Below, piece after piece: positions 16,722 through 24,829 of a DNA stretch of 64,000 nt. This DNA is from Bradyrhizobium lablabi (lineage in GTDB: Bacteria > Pseudomonadota > Alphaproteobacteria > Rhizobiales > Xanthobacteraceae). Under the pieces are notes generated by a model. The model was not told the origin of the DNA. It worked only from the letters and a program-made list of their open reading frames with translations, and searched no databases. A program made the translations under genes and the position numbers. Location: assembly GCF_018131005.1 (NCBI RefSeq), contig NZ_JAFCJK010000004.1, positions 558,001-622,000 of the forward strand, written 5' to 3'. Position 1 is the first letter of the stretch. Each line of letters starts with the position of its first letter.

Positions 16722-17516
16722 ATGAACGGCGCACGCACGAATACGCTTGCGTCCTTGCGCGGCAGCATCGCGCGCATCGAGGCGCCATCCGAAGCGAACA
16801 TGCCGAACCGCGTCGCGCTTGGACATGCGAGTGCGGATGCGATGCTGCGCGGCGGGCTTGCGGCGGCAGCCCTGCATGAGGTGTTTGCCGGCGGACATCA
16901 GGGCGGCGCGGCGACCGGCTTCATCGCCGGGCTCGCCGGGCTTCTGTCGCCGCGCCGGCCGCTGGTCTGGGTGCGGCAGGATTTTTCCGATCTCGAATCC
17001 GGTGCGCTGTCGATGAACGGGCTTGCCGAGCTTGGCCTCGATCCGCGCTTGCTCGTCACGGTGCGCGCTGCCGATGTCGAGGCCGCGTTGCGCACGACGG
17101 CGGATGCGCTCGCCTGCGATGCGCTGGGCGCGGTGGTGCTCGAGGTCTGGGGCAATGTGCGTCAGCTCGATCTCGTCGCCAGCCGCAAATTGACCCTGGC
17201 CGCGCAAGCCTCCGGCGTCACCGCATTGCTGCTGCGGATCGCGGCGACGCCGATCCCCTCGACCGCCGAGACGCGCTGGATCGTGCGCGCGGCGCATTCG
17301 CCGCCGGGCCCGGCCGCAGGCGGCTGGGGCGCGCCGCGGTTCGACGCCGAACTCGTGCGCAATCGTCATGGCCCGGTCGGGCGATGGATCATGGAATGGA
17401 AATCTGATGAGTGCCTTTTCTCTGAACCGTCGGCGTATCCTCAGCCTGTGGCTGCCGCGCCTGCCCATCGACCGCACCCAGCGCAGGGTGGCGCAGAGCG
17501 CCGTCTCGCCGGGTAG
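16722..17516 (+). CDS. imuA: ImuA, SulA/RecA-like mutasome protein
   Basis: A 264-residue RecA-fold protein of the damage-inducible mutagenesis cassette. It is needed, with ImuB, for DnaE2-dependent translesion synthesis. ALHEVFAGGHQGGAATGFIAG occupies the place of the RecA P-loop but lacks GKT, as in other ImuA proteins. PLVWVRQDFSDLESG and WGNVRQLDLVASRKLTLAAQ follow, then the C-terminal basic/aromatic end. ATG 16722 has GGAAGGAG upstream; an in-frame TTG 18 bases earlier is rejected. Its 3' end overlaps imuB by about 110 bases in another frame, normal for the cassette. Confidence 0.9.
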   Translation: MNGARTNTLASLRGSIARIEAPSEANMPNRVALGHASADAMLRGGLAAAALHEVFAGGHQGGAATGFIAGLAGLLSPRRPLVWVRQDFSDLESGALSMNGLAELGLDPRLLVTVRAADVEAALRTTADALACDALGAVVLEVWGNVRQLDLVASRKLTLAAQASGVTALLLRIAATPIPSTAETRWIVRAAHSPPGPAAGGWGAPRFDAELVRNRHGPVGRWIMEWKSDECLFSEPSAYPQPVAAAPAHRPHPAQGGAERRLAG

Positions 17517-19035
17517 GAATGAAAAAGCGGCGCAAACGATGGCGGCGCAGGAAATCCCCAGCGTCGTCGTCGCAAAACAGCACAACGCCATCCTGCTTCA
17601 CGCCATCGACGAGGCCGCCGTCGGCGCCGGGCTGTCGATCGGCCTGCCGCTCGCCAATGCCCGCGCCATCTGTCCGGAGCTCGTGGTCTACGACGCCGAT
17701 CCCGCCGCCGACATCAAGACGCTGAACGACATCGCCGATTGGTGCGACCGCTTCACGCCGCTGGTGGCGCTCGATCCGCCTTACGGCCTGTTCCTCGACA
17801 TCACCGGCTGCGCGCATCTGTTCGGCGGCGAACGGGCGCTGCTGCAAATCGTGACGAACGCGTTGAGCCGCCGCGGTTTTGCCGTCAGCGCCGCGATCGC
17901 CGGCACTTCGATCGCAGCGCGCACGCTGACACGCCACGCCTCGGGGAAGATCGTCGCCGATGGCGAGGAGGCGCATGCGATCGGTCCGCTGCCGGTCGCT
18001 GCTCTCGGCGCCGATGCCGCGATCACCAGCGGCCTGCGCCGCGCGGGCTTGAAAACCATCGGCGATGTCGCCGCACGCGCGCATCACGAGATCACGGCGC
18101 GGTTCGGCGCTGATTTCACGACGCTGCTCTCGCATGCGCTGGGGCAGGGCGATGCGCCGATCAGCCCGCGCAAGCCGCTGCCCGATTACATCGTGGAGAA
18201 GCGTTTCCCCGAACCGGTTTCAACCGACACCGTGATCGCGATGACGCTGCAGCATCTGGCCCGGATGCTGGTTGCGACGATGGACAGGCAGGGCAAGGGC
18301 GCGCGGCAGCTTGAAGCAAGCTTCTTCCGCACTGACGGTGCGGTGCGCAGCATCGCCGTCGACACCGGACGTCCAGTGACGAAGCCGGAAATGATCGACC
18401 GCCTGTTCCGCGAGCGGCTCGACAGCCTGAACGATCCGCTCGATCCCGGCTTCGGCTTCGATCTCATCCGCCTCGCCGCCGGCCGCACCGAGATCGTGGT
18501 GCAGCAGCAGCGCGATCTCGATGCCACCGTGCACGACAATGACGAATTGTCCGCGCTGATCGATCGCATCGCCGCCCGCATCGGTGGAAAGCGCGTCGTC
18601 GTGCATTTGCCGCTGGAGAGCCACATCCCCGAACGATCAGCGCTCGCAGTTCCGGCGCAGCATCATCTAGCCGCGGCGGCGCAGGCTTCCTGGCCGGAGC
18701 GTGTCGCGGGCGAGCCGCCGCTGCGCCCTTTGCGGCTGTTCGACCGGCCGGAGCCGATCAAGGTGCCGTTCGCAACCGTGCCCGACGGTGCACCGCATCA
18801 GTTCACCTGGCGGCGCGCTTTGCATGCCGTGGTGCGGGTCGAAGGCCCCGAGCGCATCGCCATGGAATGGTGGAAGCAGGACGGCAAATCGCTGACGCGC
18901 GACTACTTCCGCGTCGAGGACGCCGAGGGCCAGCGCTTCTGGATTTTTCGCGATGGCCTCTATGAAAACGAGCTGAGAGACGAGGCGGGCGAGCCAGTAT
19001 CAGCCAATTGGTATGTGCACGGACTGTTCGCATGA
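17407..19035 (+). CDS. imuB: ImuB, Y-family polymerase-like mutasome hub
   Basis: A 542-residue catalytically degenerate Y-family DNA polymerase that bridges ImuA, DnaE2 and the beta clamp. The N-terminus RRILSLWLPRLPIDR replaces the polymerase motif that would supply a catalytic acid. GLFLDITGCAHLFGGE keeps the second palm motif, and LRRAGLKTIGDVAARAHHEI is the helix-hairpin-helix. The C-terminal extension includes PLRPLRLFDRPEPIKVP and ends in WYVHGLFA. ATG 17407 is used because conserved sequence starts a few residues later. The stop overlaps the dnaE2 start (ATGA, 19032-19035). Confidence 0.92.
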   Translation: MSAFSLNRRRILSLWLPRLPIDRTQRRVAQSAVSPGRNEKAAQTMAAQEIPSVVVAKQHNAILLHAIDEAAVGAGLSIGLPLANARAICPELVVYDADPAADIKTLNDIADWCDRFTPLVALDPPYGLFLDITGCAHLFGGERALLQIVTNALSRRGFAVSAAIAGTSIAARTLTRHASGKIVADGEEAHAIGPLPVAALGADAAITSGLRRAGLKTIGDVAARAHHEITARFGADFTTLLSHALGQGDAPISPRKPLPDYIVEKRFPEPVSTDTVIAMTLQHLARMLVATMDRQGKGARQLEASFFRTDGAVRSIAVDTGRPVTKPEMIDRLFRERLDSLNDPLDPGFGFDLIRLAAGRTEIVVQQQRDLDATVHDNDELSALIDRIAARIGGKRVVVHLPLESHIPERSALAVPAQHHLAAAAQASWPERVAGEPPLRPLRLFDRPEPIKVPFATVPDGAPHQFTWRRALHAVVRVEGPERIAMEWWKQDGKSLTRDYFRVEDAEGQRFWIFRDGLYENELRDEAGEPVSANWYVHGLFA

Positions 19036-22000
19036 GCGCATCGGGAGTTCGTCCAGCGCCTGACTATGCCGAGATCGGCATCACCAGCAATTTCTCGTTC
19101 CTGCGCGGCGGTTCCGATCCGCGCGCCTATGTGCATGAGGCGAGCGGCCTCAAAATCCCGGTGATCGGGATCGCCGATCACAACACGCTGGCCGGTGTGG
19201 TGCGCGCCTACAAGGAACTCGAAAACGACAAGGTCAAGCACAAGCCAAAACTCCTGATCGGAGCCCGCATCGTCTTCATCGACGGCACGCCCGACATTCT
19301 GGTCTATCCGCGCGATCGCGCCGCCTACGGCCGGCTGTGCCAGTTGCTCACCCGCGGCAAGCGCGGCGACGACATTGTGCGGATCGAGAAGGGCGAATGC
19401 CATCTGAGGCTTTCAGATCTGCTCGACTTCGCGGAGGGCCAGCTTCTGGTGCTGACGCTGCCGCATCGCTTCGACGCGGTGAAAGCGCTCGACCTGCTCG
19501 CAAGACTGCAGGCAAGCCGCGCTGATGGCGTCTGGCTCGCCGCAAGCCTGCTCTATCGCGGCGATGACAGGCGCCGCCTCGCGCGGCTCCACGCGCTTGC
19601 CGCCAAGGCCGGCGTGCCGCTGCTCGCCACCAATGAGGTGCTCTATCATCATCCAGCGCGCCGCCCGCTGCAGGACGTGCTGACTTGCATCCGCGAGAAA
19701 ACCACGATCGAGGCGATCGGCCGGAAACTCGAGGCCAATGCCGAGCGTCACCTCAAGCCCGCCCACGAAATGGCGCGGCTGTTCCGCGATCTCCCTGCGG
19801 CGATCGCGGAAACCATGCGCTTCGCCGGCCGGATTTCCTTCTCGCTGGATCAATTGAAATACCAGTATCCCGATGAGCCGGTGCCGCCGGGCAAGACCGC
19901 GCAGCAGCATCTGGAGGACCTGACCTGGGCCGGGGTCGACAAATATTTCGGCGGCAGGATCGACGCAAAACTCCGCGCCACCCTGAAGAAGGAGCTCGCG
20001 CTGATCGCCGAGCTGAAATACGCGCATTACTTCCTCACCGTGCACGACATCGTCCATTTCGCTCGCAGCCAGAACATCCTGTGCCAGGGGCGGGGATCGG
20101 CGGCGAATTCGGCCGTCTGCTATGTGCTCGGCATCACCTCGGTCGATCCGACCAAGGTCGATCTGCTGTTCGAGCGCTTCATCTCCAAGGAGCGGCTGGA
20201 GCCGCCCGATATCGACGTCGATTTCGAGCATTCACGCCGCGAGGAGGTGATGCAATATGTCTACCGCCGTTACGGCCGCCACCGTGCCGCCATCATCGCG
20301 ACCGTCATCCACTACCGCCCGCGCAGCGCGATCCGCGATGTCGGCAAGGCGCTGGGGCTGACGGAGGATGTCACGGCTGCGCTCGCCGACACCGTGTGGG
20401 GAAGCTGGGGCAAGGGCCTCAACGACATGCAGGTGCGGCAGGCCGGGCTCGACCCGAAGAATGCAATGATCACGCTCGCGGTCGAACTCGCCACCGAGCT
20501 GATCGAGTTTCCCCGCCATTTGTCGCAGCATGTCGGCGGCTATGTGCTGACCCAGGACCGGCTCGACACCTATGTGCCGATCGGCAATGCGGCGATGGAC
20601 GACCGCACCTTCATCGAATGGGACAAGGACGACGTCGATGCGCTCAACATGATGAAGGTCGACGTGCTGGCGCTGGGCATGCTGACCTGCATCCGCAAAT
20701 GCTTCGACCTGATCGACGGCCACAAGGGTAAGCGCTGGGAGCTTGCCACCGTCCCGCAGGACGACCTAGAAGTTTACGACATGCTGTGCCGCGGTGAATC
20801 GCTCGGCGTGTTCCAGGTCGAGAGCCGCGCGCAGATGAACATGCTGCCGCGGCTGAAACCGCGGGAATTTTACGATCTCGTCATCGAGGTCGCGATCGTG
20901 CGCCCCGGGCCGATCCAGGGCGATATGGTGCATCCCTATCTGCGGCGTCGAAACAAGCAGGAGCAGGTAACTTATCCATCACCATCACCCGATCACGGCC
21001 CCGCGGATGAATTATATCGTGTGCTGCACAAGACGCTCGGCGTGCCGCTGTTCCAGGAACAGGCGATGCGGATCGCGATCGAGGCGGCAAAATTCACCTC
21101 GGAGGAAGCCAACGGCCTGCGCCGCTCGATGGCCACCTTCCGCAATGTCGGCACCATCGGCCAATACGAGACCAAGCTGATCGGCAACATGGTCGATCGC
21201 GGCTACGATCCGGAATTCGCCAAAAGCTGCTTCGAGCAGATCAAGGGCTTCGGCAGTTACGGCTTCCCGGAAAGCCATGCCGCGAGTTTTGCGCAGCTTG
21301 TCTACATCTCCTCATGGCTGAAGCATCATCATCCCGACGCGTTCTGCTGCGGCCTGCTCAACTCTCAGCCGATGGGCTTTTATGCGCCGGCGCAGATCGT
21401 CGGCGACGCCCGCAAGAACGGCGTCACGGTTCGCGAGGTCGACGTCTCCTTCAGCTTCGCGCAGAACACTTTGGAGGAAAAGGACGGGGACTATTGCGCG
21501 GTGCGGCTCGGCTTCCGCCAGATCGACGGCTTTCACTGGCTCGATGAGGATGAGGAGAGATTAAAGGCGGATCAAGCCGTGCGAAGGCGCATGCCAGCAC
21601 CTCAAGCTCGGTCCACCTCTCCTCATGGGAGAGGTGTGGCACTGGCGATGCCGCGACTTGATGCTGCAGAATCACAAGACTGGGCCGACCGCATCGTCGC
21701 CGCGCGCAACCGCAGGCCCTTCACCTCGCTGGAGGAGTTCGCGCGCGACACCGCCTTGCCCAAGCGTGCGCTGATCCTGCTCGCCGATGCCGATGCGTTC
21801 CGCTCGCTCGGGCTCGATCGCCGCGAGGCGTTGTGGGCGGTGCGGCGGCTGCCCGACGACGTGCCGCTGCCGCTGTTCGAGGCGGCCATCGCGCGCGAGC
21901 AGCCGGATGAAAATGCAAAGCCGTTGCCGCTGATGCCGCGCCCCGAACAGGTGGTCGCCGACTACCAGACCATCCGCCTGTCGCTGAAGGGCCATCCGAT

Positions 22001-22490
22001 GGAATTCCTGCGCGAGACGTTCACCAAAGAGCGCGTTGTTGCCTGCCACAAGATCAACCAAGGCAACGATCGCCGCCGCGTGCGCTGCGCCGGCGTGGTG
22101 CTGGTGCGCCAGCGCCCGGGCAGCGCAAAGGGCGTCGTGTTCATGACGCTGGAGGACGAGACCGGCATCGCCAACATCGTGGTGTGGCCGAAGGTGATGG
22201 AGCAATACCGGAAAGAAGTGATGGGCGCGCGGCTGATCCTGGTCGAGGGTTATATCCAGAGCAGCCCGGAAGGTGTCACGCATCTGGTCGCGCAGCGCAT
22301 GATCGACCGCTCCCACGACCTGATCGGCCTCGCCAACGAGTCTCTCGCCCGCAAGCATCCGCTGCCGGTTGCCCCGGCGCTGATCGAGCCGCTCAACGAC
22401 GACCGCCGCGACCACGTCGATACGCCAGCCCAGAAAATCCGCCACCCCCGCGACGTCCGCATCCTGCCGCCCTCACGCGACTTTCATTGA
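19032..22490 (+). CDS. dnaE2: Error-prone DNA polymerase III alpha subunit DnaE2
   Basis: C-family polymerase of 1152 residues performing damage-induced mutagenic synthesis with ImuA and ImuB. The PHP domain begins YAEIGITSNFSFLRGGSDP. The polymerase core carries CQGRGSAANSAVCYVLG and PDIDVDFEHSRREEVMQYVY with catalytic aspartates near residue 393. SFAQLVYISSWLKHHHPDAF is followed by the HhH region, and an OB fold (KGVVFMTLEDETGIANIVVW) lies near the end. Residues about 841-873 are an atypical Arg/Pro/Ser-rich stretch encoded by an in-frame insertion with a palindrome. It is translationally coupled to imuB and SOS-controlled through 16634-16648. Confidence 0.95.
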   Translation: MSASGVRPAPDYAEIGITSNFSFLRGGSDPRAYVHEASGLKIPVIGIADHNTLAGVVRAYKELENDKVKHKPKLLIGARIVFIDGTPDILVYPRDRAAYGRLCQLLTRGKRGDDIVRIEKGECHLRLSDLLDFAEGQLLVLTLPHRFDAVKALDLLARLQASRADGVWLAASLLYRGDDRRRLARLHALAAKAGVPLLATNEVLYHHPARRPLQDVLTCIREKTTIEAIGRKLEANAERHLKPAHEMARLFRDLPAAIAETMRFAGRISFSLDQLKYQYPDEPVPPGKTAQQHLEDLTWAGVDKYFGGRIDAKLRATLKKELALIAELKYAHYFLTVHDIVHFARSQNILCQGRGSAANSAVCYVLGITSVDPTKVDLLFERFISKERLEPPDIDVDFEHSRREEVMQYVYRRYGRHRAAIIATVIHYRPRSAIRDVGKALGLTEDVTAALADTVWGSWGKGLNDMQVRQAGLDPKNAMITLAVELATELIEFPRHLSQHVGGYVLTQDRLDTYVPIGNAAMDDRTFIEWDKDDVDALNMMKVDVLALGMLTCIRKCFDLIDGHKGKRWELATVPQDDLEVYDMLCRGESLGVFQVESRAQMNMLPRLKPREFYDLVIEVAIVRPGPIQGDMVHPYLRRRNKQEQVTYPSPSPDHGPADELYRVLHKTLGVPLFQEQAMRIAIEAAKFTSEEANGLRRSMATFRNVGTIGQYETKLIGNMVDRGYDPEFAKSCFEQIKGFGSYGFPESHAASFAQLVYISSWLKHHHPDAFCCGLLNSQPMGFYAPAQIVGDARKNGVTVREVDVSFSFAQNTLEEKDGDYCAVRLGFRQIDGFHWLDEDEERLKADQAVRRRMPAPQARSTSPHGRGVALAMPRLDAAESQDWADRIVAARNRRPFTSLEEFARDTALPKRALILLADADAFRSLGLDRREALWAVRRLPDDVPLPLFEAAIAREQPDENAKPLPLMPRPEQVVADYQTIRLSLKGHPMEFLRETFTKERVVACHKINQGNDRRRVRCAGVVLVRQRPGSAKGVVFMTLEDETGIANIVVWPKVMEQYRKEVMGARLILVEGYIQSSPEGVTHLVAQRMIDRSHDLIGLANESLARKHPLPVAPALIEPLNDDRRDHVDTPAQKIRHPRDVRILPPSRDFH
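21614..21636. repeat. Palindrome inserted in-frame in dnaE2
   Basis: A perfect 9-bp hairpin, CACCTCTCC (21614-21622) and GGAGAGGTG (21628-21636), with a 5-base loop. It is the core of an extra stretch of about 95 bases (21556-21650) that keeps the dnaE2 frame open. The core matches, from memory, an interspersed GAGAGG palindrome frequent in Bradyrhizobium intergenic DNA. Confidence 0.65.
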
Positions 22491-22493
22491 GGA

Positions 22494-22567
22494 AATCCCA
22501 AGAATCGTAGGGCGGATTAGCGCAGCGTAATCCGCCGCTCCTTCCAACCACGTGAATCCCAATGCCC
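22494..22567. repeat. REP-containing direct repeat, copy 1 (includes RAYT start)
   Basis: Contains the palindrome GGCGGATTA / TAATCCGCC with a short spacer, then a conserved tail of about 35 bases running into the transposase start codon (ATG 22562). The same block, about 74 bases long with a few substitutions, recurs at 23145-23218 downstream of the gene in the same orientation. Confidence 0.85.
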
Positions 22568-23095
22568 AACTACCGTCGCGCATTCGTCCCTGGCGGCTGC
22601 TGGTTCTTTACCGTCAATTTGCTGAACCGGCGGCAAACCCTGCTCGTGGACCACATCGCCGCCCTACGCGAAGCGATCGCAACGACGCGCCAGAACTATT
22701 CATTCGCGATCGACGCATTTGTTGTTCTACCGGATCATCTGCATGCGATCTGGACTCTGCCGCCCGGCGATTCTGATTTTTCCACGCGCTGGCGACTGAT
22801 CAAGAGCCGCTTTGCAAAAGCACTTCCAAAACGGGAGGCGCTCAGCGCCGCTCGTGTCGCTCGCGGCGAACGTGGAATCTGGCAGCGTCGGTTCTGGGAG
22901 CATCTGATCCGCGATGAGGTCGATTACGCGCGTCACGTCGAGTATTGCTACGTCAACCCATTAAAGCATCGGCTCGTCACCCGAGTACGCGAGTGGCCGC
23001 ACTCTTCCTTTCACCGCGACGTGCGCGCGGGCTTGTTCCCCGAAGACTGGGGAGGCGACAGCGCAATGAGCGGTGATTTCGGCGAACGACAATGA
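22562..23095 (+). CDS. REP-associated tyrosine transposase (RAYT)
   Basis: An HUH-type single-strand nuclease of the IS200/IS605-related TnpA_REP family, 177 residues, thought to process or spread REP palindromes. PGGCWFFTVNLLNRRQ is the usual N-terminal strand. The metal-binding H-x-H is in LPDHLHAIWTLP (about residues 58-69). The putative catalytic tyrosine lies in YARHVEYCYVNPLKH (about 121-135), and WQRRFWEHLIRDE is the family block before it. It is flanked on both sides by matching REP palindromes. The gene appears intact, with no terminal inverted repeats or target duplication of a classical IS. Confidence 0.92.
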   Translation: MPNYRRAFVPGGCWFFTVNLLNRRQTLLVDHIAALREAIATTRQNYSFAIDAFVVLPDHLHAIWTLPPGDSDFSTRWRLIKSRFAKALPKREALSAARVARGERGIWQRRFWEHLIRDEVDYARHVEYCYVNPLKHRLVTRVREWPHSSFHRDVRAGLFPEDWGGDSAMSGDFGERQ

Positions 23096-23107
23096 TCCCA
23101 GGATAAT

Positions 23108-23140
23108 GGCGGATTACGCCTTCGGCTAATCCACCCTACA
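23108..23140. repeat. REP palindrome, inverted copy
   Basis: GGCGGATTACGCC and GGCTAATCCACC arms around TTC, in the opposite orientation to the REPs at 22510 and 23161. With the copy that follows it forms an inverted REP pair of the kind used as RAYT substrates. Confidence 0.8.
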
Positions 23141-23144
23141 CGGG

Positions 23145-23218
23145 AATCACAAGAATCGTAGGGCGGATTAGCCGAAGGCGTAATCCGCCGCTCCCTCCAA
23201 CCACGTGAATGCCAATGC
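23145..23218. repeat. REP-containing direct repeat, copy 2
   Basis: Second copy of the 22494-22567 block, including the sequence around a would-be CCAATGCC start, but with no transposase frame after it. Differences from copy 1 include GCCGAAGGC instead of GCGCAGC at the palindrome tip. It probably is the scar of a second RAYT-REP end. Confidence 0.8.
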
Positions 23219-23230
23219 CGAGCACCGCCC

Positions 23231-23701
23231 TCAGCCCGGTCCCTTCTCTCTCCGGTACCGAAAATCGCAGTGGCTGGCACCCTGCATGATGGTCTGCGTG
23301 CGCGTCAGCTTGATGTCGCCGCCAAATCCGTCGGCGGTTGCGAAGTCGGCGGTGCAGACCAGCAGGAAGCCGAGCTCGGGTTCACCCAGTTCCTTGTAGA
23401 ACTCGGCATAGCGGCATCGCGTTACGTCGAACTCAAAGGCATCCTGCGATTGCGCGATCACCTTGTATTCGAGCGCATCGTCGCGGGCATAGGTCGCGAA
23501 CGCCGACGCCACGGACGTTCCGACGCTGGTCTCGTTCTTTGCCCGCCAGAATGTCTCGCCGTGGCCGCGGTAGACGTCGCCGAGCGCCTTGCGCACCAAT
23601 GCGTTGGCGCGCGCTTCGCCGAGTTCGGCTTGCAGCGCCTTCACCAGCGGAACCAGCACCTGCGCCTGGATCTTGGCTTGCTCAATCACGGAAACGCTCA
23701 T
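23231..23701 (-). CDS. L-2-amino-thiazoline-4-carboxylate hydrolase-like protein
   Basis: A cytoplasmic protein of 156 residues resembling the ATC hydrolase family (PF14196-type), first known from L-cysteine biosynthesis by ring opening of 2-aminothiazoline-4-carboxylate. Visible family features are the N-terminal helices, the segment FDVTRCRYAEFYKELGEPEL with a cysteine, LVCTADFATADGF, and the end MQGASHCDFRYR with a second cysteine and a histidine. Many members are probably not true ATC hydrolases. ATG 23701 has GGGAGAG upstream. It is flanked by the REP block on one side and the composite repeat region on the other. Confidence 0.75.
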   Translation of the reverse strand: MSVSVIEQAKIQAQVLVPLVKALQAELGEARANALVRKALGDVYRGHGETFWRAKNETSVGTSVASAFATYARDDALEYKVIAQSQDAFEFDVTRCRYAEFYKELGEPELGFLLVCTADFATADGFGGDIKLTRTQTIMQGASHCDFRYRREKGPG

Positions 23702-24140
23702 CCGAGCTCTCCCTCGTGTCGATAGTCTTCAAGTATAGCGTCCACGATCGCGACACCCAAGAACAGCCCCGGCGCGGCCGGAAGGGCGACGAAGAGGAAG
23801 ACGTCAGCCATGCAAGAACTGCCTGTCGGGCAAATCACTCGAAAACCTGTCGAGTCCTCCGCGCAAAAATAATTCTGTTTTTCAGAAATGCAAATTGGTG
23901 TAATGATCCGCCCGTCTCACCCGGATGAGGGGCGCTTCGCGGTCGTCACGAGTGTTGGGTTGAGATGCGGTGGACGCTGCGGCACACGAGGCGAACGTGC
24001 CGGGGCGGACGGCGAAGTCGTGTGGTTCTGACGCCCCGATGCAGGTGTTAAGTTCGCGAGCAGCACACACTGCTCGCTGATGACGGTGACAACAAGCTGG
24101 TCTCACCGGGAAGAGCACGAGATAAGCCGTAAACCATCGC

Positions 24141-24242
24141 GCAGGGAAAGCCGGGTTGTTTCCGGTTACACCTGTGGTCCTACCCCCGGTGCTTTTTGTT
24201 GCACCGGGCCCATGGGTGCGATCGGCACCCGGCTTTCCCTGC
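24141..24242. repeat. 102-bp element bounded by 16-bp perfect inverted repeats
   Basis: GCAGGGAAAGCCGGGT (24141-24156) and ACCCGGCTTTCCCTGC (24227-24242) are exact reverse complements. The interior folds into two further hairpins. It could be a structured RNA or a miniature mobile element; neither a flanking target duplication nor a promoter is evident. Confidence 0.7.
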
Positions 24243-24346
24243 GCCCTCTGTTCTCAGCGAGGGCCAACGACGATGCAAACCTCGGGCAAAACATGTCGCG
24301 AGAACACCACCGCACATCCTCACGCTGTTTGAAATGAACTCCATCC

Positions 24347-24403
24347 GCGTCATTGCGAGCCATCGGGCGCGCATTCGCGCGGCCCGGTGGCTCGCAATGA
24401 CGC
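24347..24403. repeat. Palindromic repeat with 16-bp arms
   Basis: GCGTCATTGCGAGCCA (24347-24362) and TGGCTCGCAATGACGC (24388-24403) are exact reverse complements. The arms share GTCATTGCGAG with the repeat at 11612, so both belong to one family. The A-rich run just after could help termination. Confidence 0.75.
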
Positions 24404-24417
24404 CTAAAAAAACAAAA

Positions 24418-24705
24418 CTACTCCGGCGCAGCGCCCACCGGGGGCCCACCGGGCGGCCGATGCAGGAACGTGATCGTTGCATAGGCGCCGACCCACGAGC
24501 CGATGGCGGCGAAGGCGACGTACAACCAGTTTTCGGTGTAGCTGATCACGGCAAAGGACGAGAGCAGGTACCAGATACTGCTCCAGGTCGCCGCCGGCAC
24601 GCGCTTGCGTGCGACTACGGCCGCGGTGAACATGACATAGACCGCGTCCGTTGCGGCGGTGGCCGCAAGAACGGCTCCCGCGGTGAGGGGATCGATGGCA
24701 GCCAT
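24418..24705 (-). CDS. Small hypothetical membrane protein
   Basis: A 95-residue protein of unknown function, MAAIDPLTAGAVLAATAATD at the N-terminus. About three hydrophobic segments are visible: residues 8-30 around DAVYVMFTAAVVA, WYLLSSFAVISYT, and LYVAFAAIGSWVGAYATITFL. The C-terminal tail is Pro/Gly-rich. ATG 24705 is chosen because AGGAG lies 6-10 bases upstream. The longer frame upstream would run through the start region of the CoA transferase and has no leader-like sequence. It is divergent from that gene with a 124-base gap. Confidence 0.7.
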   Translation of the reverse strand: MAAIDPLTAGAVLAATAATDAVYVMFTAAVVARKRVPAATWSSIWYLLSSFAVISYTENWLYVAFAAIGSWVGAYATITFLHRPPGGPPVGAAPE

Positions 24706-24829
24706 TGCAACTCCTGTTCCGCTCAGGCAGAGCTTTCGGACACCAAGCATGACATGATTGGAAATACCGGGCATCGCTTTTCCGTCATCATGCTCGGGCA
24801 GAATAAAAACGACCGGGAGAGGAACGTGC

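Larger units (their letters stand above)
23914..24404. repeat. Composite interspersed repeat region
   Basis: No credible gene lies between 23702 and 24417. From 23914 the sequence looks, from memory, like a long non-coding repeat that recurs in Bradyrhizobium genomes. It carries two perfect 16-bp inverted repeats: 24141-24156 with 24227-24242, and 24347-24362 with 24388-24403. Smaller hairpins (CGGTGC/GCACCG and GGGTGC/GCACCC) lie inside the first. Short frames here look spurious. Bases 23702-23913 hold nothing I recognise. Confidence 0.65.

Noticed and set aside
24080..24337. Short frames in the composite repeat region
   Set aside because: They follow the inverted repeats and match the kind of spurious translations seen from such repeats; no start signals.
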